Part shown: positions 51,526 through 61,859 of the stretch, piece after piece
Layout of the letters: every line of letters starts with the position of its first letter
How positions within the stretch are numbered: position 1 is the stretch's first letter
Source: Herbaspirillum chlorophenolicum
GTDB lineage: Bacteria > Pseudomonadota > Gammaproteobacteria > Burkholderiales > Burkholderiaceae_D
NCBI RefSeq assembly: GCF_001189955.1
Contig: NZ_LFLT01000024.1
Location: 1-64,000, forward strand
DNA: 64,000 bases
Reading direction: 5' to 3'
Notes under the pieces: model-generated
Databases searched by the model: none
Seen by the model: the letters and a program-made list of their open reading frames with translations, nothing else
What the model was told of the DNA's origin: nothing
Position numbers and translations under genes: made by a program

Positions 51526-52695
51526 TCAACGCAGCTTCAGCGTCGACAGGCCCACCAGCACCAGCATCATGGTGATGATCCAGAACCGCACCACCACCTG
51601 GGTTTCCTTCCAGCCCTTCTGCTCGTAGTGATGGTGCAGCGGCGCCATCAGCAACACGCGGCGGCCGGTGCCGAAGCGCTTCTTGGTGTACTTGAAATAG
51701 GCCACCTGGATCATCACCGACAGTGTCTCCACCACGAAGATGCCGCCCATGATGAACAGCACGATTTCCTGGCGCACGATCACGGCGATGGTGCCCAGCG
51801 CGCCGCCCAGCGCCAGCGCGCCGACATCGCCCATGAACACTTGCGCCGGGTAGGCGTTATACCAAAGGAAAGCCAGGCCCGCGCCACCCATGGCGCCGCA
51901 GAAGATCAGCAATTCGCCGGCGCCGGGGATATGCGGGATGAACAGGTATTTGGCGTAGTTGGCACTGCCGGTCAGGTAAGCGAACAGGCCCAGCGCGGCG
52001 CCTACCAGCACGGTCGGCATGATGGCCAGGCCATCCAGGCCGTCGGTCAGGTTGACCGCGTTGCTAGTGCCGACGATGACGAAATAGGTCAGCGCGATGA
52101 AGCCCCACACGCCCAGCGGATAGCTCACGCTCTTGAAGAACGGCACGATCAGGTCGGCCTTGGGCGGCAGGTCGAGGCTGAAGCCGGACTGCACCCAGGC
52201 CACGAACAAGTCGATCACCTTCATGTTGCTCACCTCGGACACCGAGAAGGCCAGATAGACCGCAGCCACCAGGCCGATCAGCGATTGCCAGAAATACTTT
52301 TCGCGCGAGCGCATGCCTTGCGGGTCGCGGTACACCACCTTGCGGTAGTCGTCGACCCAGCCGACCGCGCCGAAACCGAGCGTGACGATCAGCACGATCC
52401 AGACGAAACGGTTGGACAGGTCGGCCCACAGCAAGGTCGAGACGCCGATGCCGATCAGGATCAGCACGCCGCCCATGGTCGGGGTGCCGGACTTGATCAG
52501 GTGGGTCTGCGGACCATCGGTGCGCACCGCCTGGCCGACCTTCATGCGCGTCAGCATGCGGATCACCGCCGGGCCGGCAATCATGCCGATCAGCAAGGCG
52601 GTCAGCGTGGCGAACACCGCGCGGAAGGTGATGAAGCTGAACAGGCGCAAGAAGCCGAAGTCCTGTTGAAAATTCTGAGCGAGCCAGACCAGCAT
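51526..52695 (-). CDS. mraY: Phospho-N-acetylmuramoyl-pentapeptide transferase (lipid I synthesis)
   Basis: A 389-residue membrane enzyme moving phospho-MurNAc-pentapeptide to undecaprenyl phosphate. About ten helices; aspartate motifs [19 protein letters not shown] and [11 protein letters not shown], and the HHHYEQKGW loop near the end are diagnostic. Start MLVWLAQNF at 52695, one base after the murF stop. The gap to murD is 94 bp. Confidence 0.97.
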   Translation of the reverse strand: MLVWLAQNFQQDFGFLRLFSFITFRAVFATLTALLIGMIAGPAVIRMLTRMKVGQAVRTDGPQTHLIKSGTPTMGGVLILIGIGVSTLLWADLSNRFVWIVLIVTLGFGAVGWVDDYRKVVYRDPQGMRSREKYFWQSLIGLVAAVYLAFSVSEVSNMKVIDLFVAWVQSGFSLDLPPKADLIVPFFKSVSYPLGVWGFIALTYFVIVGTSNAVNLTDGLDGLAIMPTVLVGAALGLFAYLTGSANYAKYLFIPHIPGAGELLIFCGAMGGAGLAFLWYNAYPAQVFMGDVGALALGGALGTIAVIVRQEIVLFIMGGIFVVETLSVMIQVAYFKYTKKRFGTGRRVLLMAPLHHHYEQKGWKETQVVVRFWIITMMLVLVGLSTLKLR

Positions 52696-52696
52696 G

Positions 52697-54166
52697 CTAA
52701 TGGGTCTCCTGTTGATGTTGCGTGTTGGATTCAACGTTGACCAGATGCTGTACAACTCGCTCCATCTTCATGAAGCGTGAACCTTTTACCAAAATGCTCG
52801 CGCCTTGCGGTGCGGCCTGCTCGACTGCGGTATTCAGCGCGTCGATGTCGGCGAAGTGGACGGCCATACCAACCGGCATCGTCGCTTCGCCCGGTGTTTT
52901 TTCATACGCCTGCACTGCATGGCGCATCAGCTCGCCCAAACCGAACAGGCGGGAGACGCCGCGCTGGCGGGCATAGATGCCAATCTCTCGGTGGAACTGC
53001 GGCCCCTGGTCGCCGACCTCGCCCATGTCGCCCAGCACCAGCACACGCGGCCCATCGATGCCGGCCAGCACATCGATGGCGGCGCGCACCGAATCCGGAT
53101 TGGCGTTGTAGGTGTCGTCGATCACCAGCGCGCCGCTTTTTGCGGTCTTGCGCTGCAGGCGGCCGTTGACGGGCGCGAAGCTTTCCAGCCCGCGCACCAC
53201 GGCATCCACCGGGATCCCCGCGCCCAGCGCGCAAGCCGCCGCCGCCAGCGCGTTGCGCACATTGTGTTCGCCGACCGCGGCCAGTTCCACCTTGAAGTGC
53301 GCCGGCGGCACCGCGATGTCCTTGACCGTCACTTGCAGCGTGCTGCCGAAAGCGCTGGGCTTGTAGGTGGCGCCGACATCGGCAGAGTCGTTCAAGCCGA
53401 ATGTCAGTACGCGGCGCGTGCCGGCTTCCTCGCGCCACAGCGGCGTGAAATCGTCATCGGCCGGGAACACCGCCACGCCATCGGCCGGCAAGTGACGGAT
53501 CACCGCACCGTTCTCGCGCGCGACAGCCTCGACCGTGGCCATGAATTCCTGGTGCTCGCGCTGGGCGTTGTTGACCAAACCCAGCGTCGGTTGCGCGATG
53601 CGTGACAAGACAGCGATCTCGCCCGGATGGTTCATTCCCATCTCGATCACGGCCGCCCGGTGCGACGGCTGCAAACGGAACAAGGTCAGCGGCACGCCGA
53701 TCTCGTTGTTGAAATTGCCGCGCGTGCCCAGGTAGCCGTCCTCGCCGAAAGCAGCGGCAAGGATGGAGGCGATCATTTCCTTGACCGTGGTCTTGCCGTT
53801 GCTACCGGTCACGCCGATCACCGGCACCTTATAGAGAGAACGCCAGCCGTGGGCGATCTGGCCCAATGCGGCGCGGGTATCGGGTACGACGATGGCGGGA
53901 ACGGCCAACCCTTGCGGCACGCGTTCGACCACCACGGCGGCGGCGCCTTGCGCGACCACGGCATCGAGGAAGTCATGCGCGTCGAAACGCTCGCCGCGCA
54001 GCGCGACGAACACGTTGCCGGGCTTGACCGCGCGGCTGTCGGTGACCACGTCGTTGAGTTCCAGCACGCCGGCCGGGGCATTGACCACGGTCGGTACATG
54101 ATGCGCGGAAGCGGCCGCCTCGGCGGCACGGATCCATTCCAGCATCTGCTTGAATTCGAACCGCAT
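52697..54166 (-). CDS. murF: UDP-N-acetylmuramoyl-tripeptide--D-alanyl-D-alanine ligase
   Basis: A 489-residue Mur ligase adding D-Ala-D-Ala. The ATP loop [14 protein letters not shown] lies near residues 123-136, [12 protein letters not shown] follows, [10 protein letters not shown] marks the substrate region, and [12 protein letters not shown] is characteristic. The long upstream frame is a shadow of murE; ATG 54166 overlaps the murE stop by one base (TGATG). Confidence 0.96.
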   Translation of the reverse strand: MRFEFKQMLEWIRAAEAAASAHHVPTVVNAPAGVLELNDVVTDSRAVKPGNVFVALRGERFDAHDFLDAVVAQGAAAVVVERVPQGLAVPAIVVPDTRAALGQIAHGWRSLYKVPVIGVTGSNGKTTVKEMIASILAAAFGEDGYLGTRGNFNNEIGVPLTLFRLQPSHRAAVIEMGMNHPGEIAVLSRIAQPTLGLVNNAQREHQEFMATVEAVARENGAVIRHLPADGVAVFPADDDFTPLWREEAGTRRVLTFGLNDSADVGATYKPSAFGSTLQVTVKDIAVPPAHFKVELAAVGEHNVRNALAAAACALGAGIPVDAVVRGLESFAPVNGRLQRKTAKSGALVIDDTYNANPDSVRAAIDVLAGIDGPRVLVLGDMGEVGDQGPQFHREIGIYARQRGVSRLFGLGELMRHAVQAYEKTPGEATMPVGMAVHFADIDALNTAVEQAAPQGASILVKGSRFMKMERVVQHLVNVESNTQHQQETH

Positions 54167-55701
54167 CACGCGCCCCCCATCATGGTCGAGCGCGCGGCCA
54201 AGGCCAGCGCGACATGGTCGGCATCGAGGAAGGGCAGCTTCTTGCCGGCGATTTCCTGATAAGCCTCGTGGCCCTTGCCGGCCAGCAGTACCACGTCGGC
54301 CTTGGTGGCATGGCGGATCGCCCAAAGAATGGCGCCGGCGCGGTCTTCCAGGATCACCGGCTCGATGCGGCTGATGCCGGCGCGGATCTGGGCGATGATG
54401 GCCTTGGGATCTTCGCTGCGCGGATTGTCGCTGGTCAGGACCACATGGTCGGCCTGTTCGGAAATCTGGCCCATCTGCGGGCGCTTGCCCGGATCGCGGT
54501 CGCCGCCGCAACCGAACACGCACCACAGCTCGCCGCCGCGCTGGGTCGAGACCTGGCGCAAGGTGGTCAGGGTCTTGTCGAGCGCATCGGGCGTGTGCGC
54601 ATAATCGATCACGATCAGCGGCACATCCGGCCCACCGAACTGCTGCATGCGGCCCGGCGCGGCGCTCAGCGCACCGGCGGCAGCGACCACGGCATCCCAG
54701 GCCACGCCCTTGGCCAGCAACACGCCCATGATGCCCAGCACATTGCTGACATTGAAGCGGCCCACCAATTGAGTCTTGACCTGGCCGCTGCCGAACGGCG
54801 AATCGACCTGGAACACGGTACCGGCATGGCTGCTGCGAATATTGCCGGCGCGCAGCACGGGAACGCCCGCTGCCTGTTCGGAAACAGTGTCTTCCAGCGC
54901 ATAGCCGATCAGTTGGACCTGGCGCGCCTGCACCAGCGGCACCAGGCGCACGCCCATCGGGTCGTCGAGGTTGACCACTGCGTGCTTGAGGCCGTCCCAT
55001 TCGAACAGCTTGCGCTTGGCGGCTTCATAGGACGCCATGTCGCCGTGATAATCGAGATGGTCGCGCGTGAAATTGGTGAACAACGCCACGTCCACATGCA
55101 TGCCGTTCATGCGCCCCTGCTCCAGCCCGATCGAGGAGGCCTCGATCGCCAGGGCGCCGACCTTGGCCCTGGCCAGGATTGCGAGATTGCGTTGCAGCAG
55201 CACGGCGTCCGGCGTGGTGTAGCCGGTGACATCGAACGCCTGGGCGCGGCCGCCAAGGAAGGTGCCGACGCCAAGGGTGCCGACCACGCCCGCCAGGCCC
55301 GCGCCGGGCAAGCGTGACAGCGCGGAGCCCAGCCACCAGGCGCAGGAAGTCTTGCCGTTGGTGCCGGTGACGGCCACGGTAAACATGTCCTGGTCCGGCT
55401 GGCCGTACCAGTCGGCGGCGATGTCGCCCGCCAATGTCTTGAGGTCATCAACCGCCAGGCCCGGCACGCCAAGATGTTCCGGCCAGGCGAAGCCGGCCGC
55501 CTCATAAACTACGGCGGCGGCGCCGCGCTCGACGGCATCCTCTATATAAGAGCGGCCATCGGCGTCGCCCACGTAGGCGAAGAACACGTCGCCCGGCTCC
55601 ACCCGGCGCGAATCGGCGGTCAGTTGCGCACCGGCGGCAATGGCTGCGTTCGACCGCAGCCAGTTGGCGATGTCCTTGACGTTAAGCGCTCGCGGGGCCA
55701 T
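54166..55701 (-). CDS. murE: UDP-N-acetylmuramoyl-tripeptide synthetase (meso-DAP adding)
   Basis: A 511-residue Mur ligase that adds the third amino acid. The ATP loop VTGTNGKTS lies near residues 112-120. The motif DNPRSEDP near residue 425 is the signature for meso-diaminopimelate rather than lysine. It starts at ATG 55701, overlapping the ftsI stop by one base (TAATG), and its stop overlaps murF. Confidence 0.96.
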   Translation of the reverse strand: MAPRALNVKDIANWLRSNAAIAAGAQLTADSRRVEPGDVFFAYVGDADGRSYIEDAVERGAAAVVYEAAGFAWPEHLGVPGLAVDDLKTLAGDIAADWYGQPDQDMFTVAVTGTNGKTSCAWWLGSALSRLPGAGLAGVVGTLGVGTFLGGRAQAFDVTGYTTPDAVLLQRNLAILARAKVGALAIEASSIGLEQGRMNGMHVDVALFTNFTRDHLDYHGDMASYEAAKRKLFEWDGLKHAVVNLDDPMGVRLVPLVQARQVQLIGYALEDTVSEQAAGVPVLRAGNIRSSHAGTVFQVDSPFGSGQVKTQLVGRFNVSNVLGIMGVLLAKGVAWDAVVAAAGALSAAPGRMQQFGGPDVPLIVIDYAHTPDALDKTLTTLRQVSTQRGGELWCVFGCGGDRDPGKRPQMGQISEQADHVVLTSDNPRSEDPKAIIAQIRAGISRIEPVILEDRAGAILWAIRHATKADVVLLAGKGHEAYQEIAGKKLPFLDADHVALALAARSTMMGGA

Positions 55702-57479
55702 TACATGCTCTCCTCAAGCGGTTCTTTGGGAATGATGATGTTGGTCACGCTGGAGTCCGGCGGCACGTTCAGCGCACGCAGCGCATTGGCGGCCACGTTG
55801 GCGAACACCGGGCCAGCCACCGGGCCGCCGTAGTGCTGGCCCTGGGGCTCGTCGATCATGACCGAGATGATCAGGCGCGGATCGGACATCGGCGCGATGC
55901 CGGAGAACGAGGCCACGTACTTGCGCACGTACTTGCCGCCTTCGATCTTGTAGGCGGTGCCGGTCTTGCCGCCGACGCGGTAGCCCGGCACCTGGGCTTG
56001 CGGCGCGGTGCCGCCGGGGGCGACCACGGTTTCCAGCATGCGGCGCATCTGCAGCGCGGTGTTTTCAGAGATCACGCGCTGGCCGATCGGCGAATCGTTC
56101 ACCTTGGTGAACGACAGCGGGATGATGTCGCCGTTGCGGGCGAAGATCAGGTAGGCGTGGGCCAGCTGGATCAGCGACACCGAAATGCCGTGGCCGTAGC
56201 TCATCGTGGCCTGTTCGATCGGACGCCAGGATTTGTAGGGACGCACGCGGCCGGCCACCGCGCCGGGGAAGCCGAACTTGGGCTGCTGGCCGAAACCGAC
56301 CGTGGTGAACATTTCCCACATCTCTTCCGGCGGCATTTGCAGCGCGATCTTGGCGGTGCCGATGTTGGACGATTTCTCGATGATCTGCGCCACCGTCAGC
56401 GGACCGTGGGCATGCGAGTCGCCGATGGTCGCTGTGCCGATGGTCATCTTGCCGGGCGCGGTCTGGAACACCGTGGAAGGCGTGACGCGCTTGGTATCCA
56501 GCGCCAGCGCCACGGTGAACGGCTTCAGGGTCGAACCCGGTTCGAAGGTGTCGGTGACGACGCGGTTGCGCAACTGCGCGCCGGTCAGCACCGAACGGTC
56601 ATTTGGATTGTAGGTCGGCATGTTGGCCAATGCCAGCACTTCGCCGGTCTTGGCATCAACCACGATGATGCCGCCGGCCTTGGCCTTGAACTTGTCGACC
56701 GCCTCTTTCAACTGGGTGAAGGCGATGTACTGGATCTTGCTGTCGATGGACAAGGTCAGGTCGCGGCCGTCGTGCGGATCGCGGATGGACTCGATGTCCT
56801 CCACGATGCGGCCCAGGCGGTCCTTGATGACGCGGCGGCTGCCGGTCACGCCGGCCAGCGTCTTCTGCGCGGCCAGCTCCATGCCGTCCTGGCCGGCGTC
56901 TTCGATATTGGTGAAGCCGACCACGTGCGCCATCACCTCACCCTCGGGGTAGAAGCGCTTGTATTCCTTGCGGGTCTCGATGCCGGGAATGCCGAGCTTG
57001 ACGATCTTGTCGGACGTATCCTGCTCCACCTGGCGCTTGAGGTAGACGAAGCTGCGGTCGGAATCGAGCTTCTTGCGCAGGTCGGCGTCGCTCATCTCCA
57101 GCAGCTTGGCCAGTTCGCGCAGCTTGTCCTTGGGCGCGGCCTGCACGTCTTCGGGGATGGCCCAGATCGCCTTGACCGGCACTGAAGACGCCAGCACCTG
57201 GCCGTTACGGTCGGTGATCTTGCCGCGCGTGGCCGGCAGTTCCAGCGTACGCGCGTAGCGCGAAGCGCCCTGCTTTTGCAGGAAATCGGTCGATACGCCC
57301 TGCAGCCACAGCGCGCGCAGGATCAGCGCCACGAAGGCGACGAACAGCACAAACAGCACGAAGCGCGAACGCCAGGCCGGCAGTTTCACCTGCAGGATGG
57401 GGTTGGAAGAAAACGCCACTCCCTTGGAGGCGGCGACGCGGCCACCGGAGAGATTGGGGCGCGGGGGCATGCGGGTCAT
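55701..57479 (-). CDS. ftsI: Septal peptidoglycan transpeptidase FtsI (PBP3)
   Basis: A 592-residue class B penicillin-binding protein that crosslinks septal wall with FtsW. A short cytoplasmic tail, one membrane helix (about 39-57), a pedestal domain, then the transpeptidase with Ser316-x-x-Lys319 in PGSTLKPF, Ser370-Ser-Asn and Lys505-Thr-Gly. Start at 57479 overlaps the ftsL stop (ATGA). Confidence 0.96.
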   Translation of the reverse strand: MTRMPPRPNLSGGRVAASKGVAFSSNPILQVKLPAWRSRFVLFVLFVAFVALILRALWLQGVSTDFLQKQGASRYARTLELPATRGKITDRNGQVLASSVPVKAIWAIPEDVQAAPKDKLRELAKLLEMSDADLRKKLDSDRSFVYLKRQVEQDTSDKIVKLGIPGIETRKEYKRFYPEGEVMAHVVGFTNIEDAGQDGMELAAQKTLAGVTGSRRVIKDRLGRIVEDIESIRDPHDGRDLTLSIDSKIQYIAFTQLKEAVDKFKAKAGGIIVVDAKTGEVLALANMPTYNPNDRSVLTGAQLRNRVVTDTFEPGSTLKPFTVALALDTKRVTPSTVFQTAPGKMTIGTATIGDSHAHGPLTVAQIIEKSSNIGTAKIALQMPPEEMWEMFTTVGFGQQPKFGFPGAVAGRVRPYKSWRPIEQATMSYGHGISVSLIQLAHAYLIFARNGDIIPLSFTKVNDSPIGQRVISENTALQMRRMLETVVAPGGTAPQAQVPGYRVGGKTGTAYKIEGGKYVRKYVASFSGIAPMSDPRLIISVMIDEPQGQHYGGPVAGPVFANVAANALRALNVPPDSSVTNIIIPKEPLEESM

Positions 57480-57744
57480 TTGCCCCCCACGGTGAGATAT
57501 TGGGTGCGGGCCGCCGTCAGCGGCATCATGCCGAGGTCGCGCCGGGCCAGCTCTTCGATGCGGGCATTCTTGCCCAGCGTGGACTGGTCCAGCTGCAGCT
57601 GCGCCCAATCGACGTCGAGCTGGCGCGACGCCGTTTGCGCGCGTTCCAGCTCGATGAAAAGACTGCGTGCCTTATATTGGGAGCTGACCACCGACAGGGC
57701 GCACCCTACCAGCATGATGGTCAGGAGAATGCACAGGCGCCCGG

Positions 57745-57748
<4 letters not shown>
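57476..57748 (-). CDS. ftsL: Cell division protein FtsL
   Basis: A 90-residue bitopic protein of the FtsQLB complex. One membrane helix (about residues 4-22) is followed by a periplasmic coiled coil (about 25-70; [19 protein letters not shown]) and a short tail. Short and poorly conserved in sequence, but the position between rsmH and ftsI and the topology are diagnostic. It overlaps both neighbours by four bases. Confidence 0.92.
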
Positions 57749-58710
<962 letters not shown>

Positions 58711-58721
58711 CTCGCCGGCCG

Positions 58722-59150
58722 TCAGAAGGAAAAATTATTCAACACATCGGGCATGCCCGCCGCGACCGCTTCCGATTCGCTCTCGGCCAGCTTGGCGGCA
58801 TCCCAGATTTCAAAATGGCTACCCATGCCCAGCAGCATCACGTCGCGCTGCAGGCCGACCGCGGCGCGCAACTCCGGCGCGACCAGGATGCGGCCGGCGG
58901 TATCGAGCTCAACATCGGAAGCATTGCCGAGGAAGATGCGCTGCCATGCGCGTGCCGACATCGGCCAGGCCGCGATCTGCTCGCGATGAGCTTCCCAGGT
59001 CGGGCGCGGGAAGAACAGCAGGCAGCCGTGCGGGTGGCGGGTCAGCGTGACGCGTCCTTCGCACTGCACAATCAGGGCGTCACGATGCTTGGCCGGAATG
59101 GTCATCCGTCCTTTGGCATCGAGATTGAGTGCTGACGCGCCCTGAAACAC
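58722..59150 (-). CDS. mraZ: Transcriptional regulator MraZ
   Basis: A 142-residue DNA-binding protein with two SpoVT/AbrB-like halves, each with the family DxxGR-type motif ([10 protein letters not shown] near residues 10-19; [11 protein letters not shown] near 84-94). In E. coli it represses its own operon by binding TGGGN repeats. The start is GTG at 59150, giving the family-standard length; AGGA lies about 8 bases upstream. A four-fold box array with 10-bp period lies 87-122 bp upstream, over a good sigma70 promoter. Confidence 0.95.
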   Translation of the reverse strand: MFQGASALNLDAKGRMTIPAKHRDALIVQCEGRVTLTRHPHGCLLFFPRPTWEAHREQIAAWPMSARAWQRIFLGNASDVELDTAGRILVAPELRAAVGLQRDVMLLGMGSHFEIWDAAKLAESESEAVAAGMPDVLNNFSF

Positions 59151-59236
59151 TGTGTTTATCCTGTTCGCCGTGGCGAGTGAAATTGCTGATCGGGTGTTTT
59201 GAGGTGGCAGGCGAATGCAAATAAATTCGCAAAATC

Positions 59237-59272
59237 TCCCACAAAAAAACACTTTTTGACACTGCCGCCCAC
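59237..59272 (-). promoter_or_regulatory. MraZ operator: four boxes at 10-bp period
   Basis: On the minus strand GTG triplets recur exactly every 10 bp: GTGGGC (59272-59267), GTGTCA (59262-59257), GTGTTT (59252-59247), GTGGGA (59242-59237). The outer two are perfect TGGGN MraZ boxes, the inner two are degenerate. The array begins at the -10 element and covers the expected start site. Confidence 0.75.
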
Positions 59273-59299
59273 TTTAGAGGATGCACTAATACAGGTCAA
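59271..59299 (-). promoter_or_regulatory. Sigma70 promoter of the dcw cluster (Pmra)
   Basis: On the minus strand TTGACC (59299-59294), 17-bp spacer, TAAAGT (59276-59271). The -35 is the same hexamer as in the rplU promoter. It gives a leader of about 115 nt before mraZ. Confidence 0.75.
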
Positions 59300-59853
59300 G
59301 CGGTATACAAGGGAAAAAACCGGGATTTTGCTAATAAAGTCAAAGACTTAGCGCACTTCCTTAAAACACCGTTTAAAGAAGTTTTCCGAGAAAAATGAAG
59401 GACTTAGGATTTACACTGAATGTGCAACCTGAGATATACACATGTGTTTATCGACAAAATTGCGTAACGACGCGGATTTGCGCGCGATGGCCACGCCGTC
59501 GGGAGCGCTTTAGGCGAACCCGGGCCTCGCTGCTTCGATGGACGAATGCCGGGATGGATTTTGCGAGTGGCAGAAGAAATCGGAATTGATTTTGCGCCGC
59601 AACTTTAGTTCGTGAAATTCAGCCATCGCTGCTTTTTTATTTTGACTAAAGCGCTTCGCTACTTTTACTATCCACGGTTTTGGAGATATCGATCGAAGAC
59701 AGTTTTTTACAAAGCCGTTTTAGATGCATCGATATTTTTCAATCGTGGGCGATCCGCTCAAGTCAAATCGGCTCAAAACGCAGATAGGGCTTGCTGATTC
59801 GCCGTATTACAGTGCTAAAATCTCGGCACCTTAACAGTGAAAGGAATTTTAAA
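59300..59853. other. AT-rich region between mraZ and hupB
   Basis: About 550 bases clearly lower in GC than the surroundings, especially 59330-59480 and 59600-59760. Two short reading frames here (64 and 61 codons) have no ribosome binding site or recognisable product. It holds the promoter for hupB at its right end. I see no known RNA or repeat. Confidence 0.5.
59813..59821 (+). promoter_or_regulatory. Extended -10 promoter for hupB
   Basis: TGCTAAAAT at 59813-59821 is an extended -10 element (TGn plus TAAAAT). A TTGCTG -35 candidate lies at 59791, with a long 19-bp spacer. The leader would be about 27 nt. Confidence 0.5.
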
Positions 59854-60138
59854 GTGAACAAATCTGAATTGGTTGACGTTATCGCCGCCGACACCGAAAT
59901 CTCCAAGGCTGCTGCCCAGCGCGCGCTGGACTCCGTCATCGAGAACATCATCAAGGCCGTTACCAAGGGCGATACAGTGCAATTGGTTGGTTTTGGTTCT
60001 TTCTCGACTGGCAAGCGCGCAGCGCGCACCGGCCGTAATCCGCAAACCGGCGAAGAGATCAAGATCGCTGCAGCGACCACGGTCAAGTTCTCGGCTGGCA
60101 AGGCTTTCAAAGAAGCCGTGAACAAGAAGAAGAAATAA
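59854..60138 (+). CDS. hupB: DNA-binding protein HU
   Basis: A 94-residue histone-like dimer that bends DNA. Helices at 1-40 are followed by the beta-arm region with [21 protein letters not shown] (HU signature, about 46-66) and the conserved proline at its tip; the tail has four extra lysines. The start is GTG at 59854, where AAGGA precedes by about 10 bases; family alignment supports it. A long perfect hairpin follows the stop. Confidence 0.95.
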   Translation: MNKSELVDVIAADTEISKAAAQRALDSVIENIIKAVTKGDTVQLVGFGSFSTGKRAARTGRNPQTGEEIKIAAATTVKFSAGKAFKEAVNKKKK

Positions 60139-60145
60139 TTCCCGA

Positions 60146-60182
60146 ATTTGAATGCCATGAACCTGGTTCATGGCATTCAAAT
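60146..60182. repeat. 18-bp perfect inverted repeat after hupB
   Basis: The 18-base arms at 60146-60163 and 60165-60182 are exact complements around a single T, beginning 8 bp after the hupB stop. No U-tract follows (GTTCCCCC), so it is not a standard terminator; it may guard the mRNA 3' end or end transcription in another way. Confidence 0.75.
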
Positions 60183-60282
60183 GTTCCCCCCTCGATATCC
60201 CCCAGCCGCCGTCGCCTGCGACGCATCCGCTCAGCATACCGGCACACGGTCGCCCTGCTTCAACCGACCATACCTCTTCGCT

Positions 60283-60957
60283 CTACAAATACTCCAGCTC
60301 AAATGTCAGCGAGCCATCGATACTGGCATCCTGCGTCAGGTTTTCCTGCTTGTTGAGCACCGGCCGGATCCGCATCACGCCCGAGATATTGCTATATGTC
60401 CCCGGCGTCAACGTCCCCTGTGCTCCCCAGGCGTTGGTAACGCCTCCCCGGATTTGACGAGCATTGCGGCGCTCCCAGCGCACACTTCCTTCTGCTTCCG
60501 AAGGCGCCGAAATCACCTCCACGCGACGGCCGTCGGCAATCAAAGAACTTTCCACGAAACGCGCGACAAAGCCGCCCAGGTTGCGGTTGCCATGGCGGCC
60601 CAGGCCAAATACGTCCGCCGGCTCATGGCTATCCTCGCCTTCAACTCCCTCCCCAATGCTGCGGTCGGCACTTCCCCTCTGGTTGTCGCGCGGCGTTACG
60701 CCAACACGGATACGGGCATCGCAGAGGATACGGAAAGCGACATCCTTGCTTTCCAAATGGAGACGCTTGCGGCCCTTGAAGGCCATCGTCGAGATCACGC
60801 CGAAATGGGCCGGCCCCGGTTCTGAGAACGACAGTTGGCAAGCGCCGGCACGAATGGTGCCTGCGACCGTCAATTCCGCCGCCGTCTCTGCGGACGACGA
60901 CCGGACGACAGCGCCTGCAATGCATAAAGAACACACGATGCGGTGGCCAAGCTTCAT
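60283..60957 (-). CDS. DUF1120-family exported protein
   Basis: A 224-residue protein with a signal peptide (residues 1-22 or so, ending RSSSAE) followed by AELTVAGTIRAGACQLSFSEPG, the opening of DUF1120 beta-sandwich proteins related to fimbrial subunits. Two cysteines lie where the family has a disulfide (GACQ and ILCDAR), and the C-terminus FELEYL resembles a donor-strand end. DUF1120 genes are usually beside a chaperone and usher; none is here, so this is an orphan. Function unknown, probably surface or periplasmic. Confidence 0.75.
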   Translation of the reverse strand: MKLGHRIVCSLCIAGAVVRSSSAETAAELTVAGTIRAGACQLSFSEPGPAHFGVISTMAFKGRKRLHLESKDVAFRILCDARIRVGVTPRDNQRGSADRSIGEGVEGEDSHEPADVFGLGRHGNRNLGGFVARFVESSLIADGRRVEVISAPSEAEGSVRWERRNARQIRGGVTNAWGAQGTLTPGTYSNISGVMRIRPVLNKQENLTQDASIDGSLTFELEYL

Positions 60958-61280
60958 GATGCCTTTCTTCGATGAACGGGAGAAGGGAACAGCGAATCCC
61001 CAAATAGCCAATTCTCGTCATTGCCGGATCGAAAACGAATAGAAAAAATATCAAATTTCAATCGAAATAATGCAGAAGTCCACCGCCCTTCCCCCAGCAG
61101 AAGAGCAACACAGTCAGGCCGGTTGCCAATGCATACAGCACATTCGCCCCGCCATTCCCCTCACTTGTGTTTGCCTTGGCCTCGCCTGGCTTCTAGAATG
61201 AATTCTCACCTGATGCCACAAATCCTCCTGTTATCCAGGCAACTGCTCGCTGCACCACCCCATCCAAGGAAGCTCCAGGC
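60958..61280. other. Divergent intergenic region, DUF1120 gene / NTF2-like gene
   Basis: About 320 bases between divergent starts. It should hold both promoters. I see no strong promoter pair, RNA or repeat; part of it (61021-61080) is AT-rich. Confidence 0.4.
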
Positions 61281-61760
61281 ATGACCACATCCGCACAACG
61301 CCCCCCATTACCTCCTTTCACGCGTGAAACCGCCATACAGAAAGCGCGTGCGGCCGAAGACGCCTGGAATTCCTGCGACCCGCAACGGGTATCGCTGGCC
61401 TACACCGCAGACAGCCGCTGGCGCAACCGCGCCGACTTCATCAACGGCCGGGCCGAGATCGTCGCCTTCCTCACAAAGAAATGGACACGTGAACAGGAAT
61501 ACCGGCTGATCAAGGAAGTCTGGGCCCACGAAGGCAACCGCATCGCCGTACGCTTCGCCTATGAATGGCATGACGACTCGGGCAACTGGTTCCGCTCGTA
61601 TGGCAATGAGAACTGGGAATTCGATGAACACGGCCTGATGCGTATCCGCCATGCCTCGATCAACGATCTGCCGATCGCCGTCTCCGACCGCAAATTCCAC
61701 TGGGACCGTTCGGCCCCACGCCCGGCCGGCCATCCGGGCCTGTCCGACCTGGGCCTCTGA
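61281..61760 (+). CDS. NTF2-like / DUF1348 family protein
   Basis: A 159-residue cytoplasmic protein of the SnoaL/NTF2-like fold. The family pattern is clear: [39 protein letters not shown] (residues about 44-65), [27 protein letters not shown] and the closing RRHASIND-type helix. Members have no established reaction; many are annotated as conserved hypothetical or ring-cyclase-like. Monocistronic; a terminator shared with the convergent gene follows. Confidence 0.85.
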   Translation: MTTSAQRPPLPPFTRETAIQKARAAEDAWNSCDPQRVSLAYTADSRWRNRADFINGRAEIVAFLTKKWTREQEYRLIKEVWAHEGNRIAVRFAYEWHDDSGNWFRSYGNENWEFDEHGLMRIRHASINDLPIAVSDRKFHWDRSAPRPAGHPGLSDLGL

Positions 61761-61792
61761 TGGCGGCAGTACAGTCGGCATCCCCAAGTACA

Positions 61793-61830
61793 AACGCCGC
61801 TGCGCTGACCTGAGTCAGCACAGCGGCGTT
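61793..61830. terminator. Shared terminator (NTF2-like gene / hydrolase gene)
   Basis: AACGCCGCTG (61793-61802) and GCTGAC (61804-61809) pair with GTCAGC (61814-61819) and CAGCGGCGTT (61821-61830), with one mismatch and a 4-nt loop; CTTCTTTTC follows on the plus strand, less U-rich on the other. Confidence 0.85.
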
Positions 61831-61859
61831 CTTCTTTTCACTCCCTTCGCCTGAACGAC

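Noticed and set aside
54167-55000. Upstream extension of murF in frame
   Set aside because: It translates the murE region out of frame; the true N-terminus matches MurF at 54166.
59395-59797. Two small plus-strand frames (64 and 61 codons) in the AT-rich gap
   Set aside because: No ribosome binding site, no recognisable product and odd amino-acid composition.
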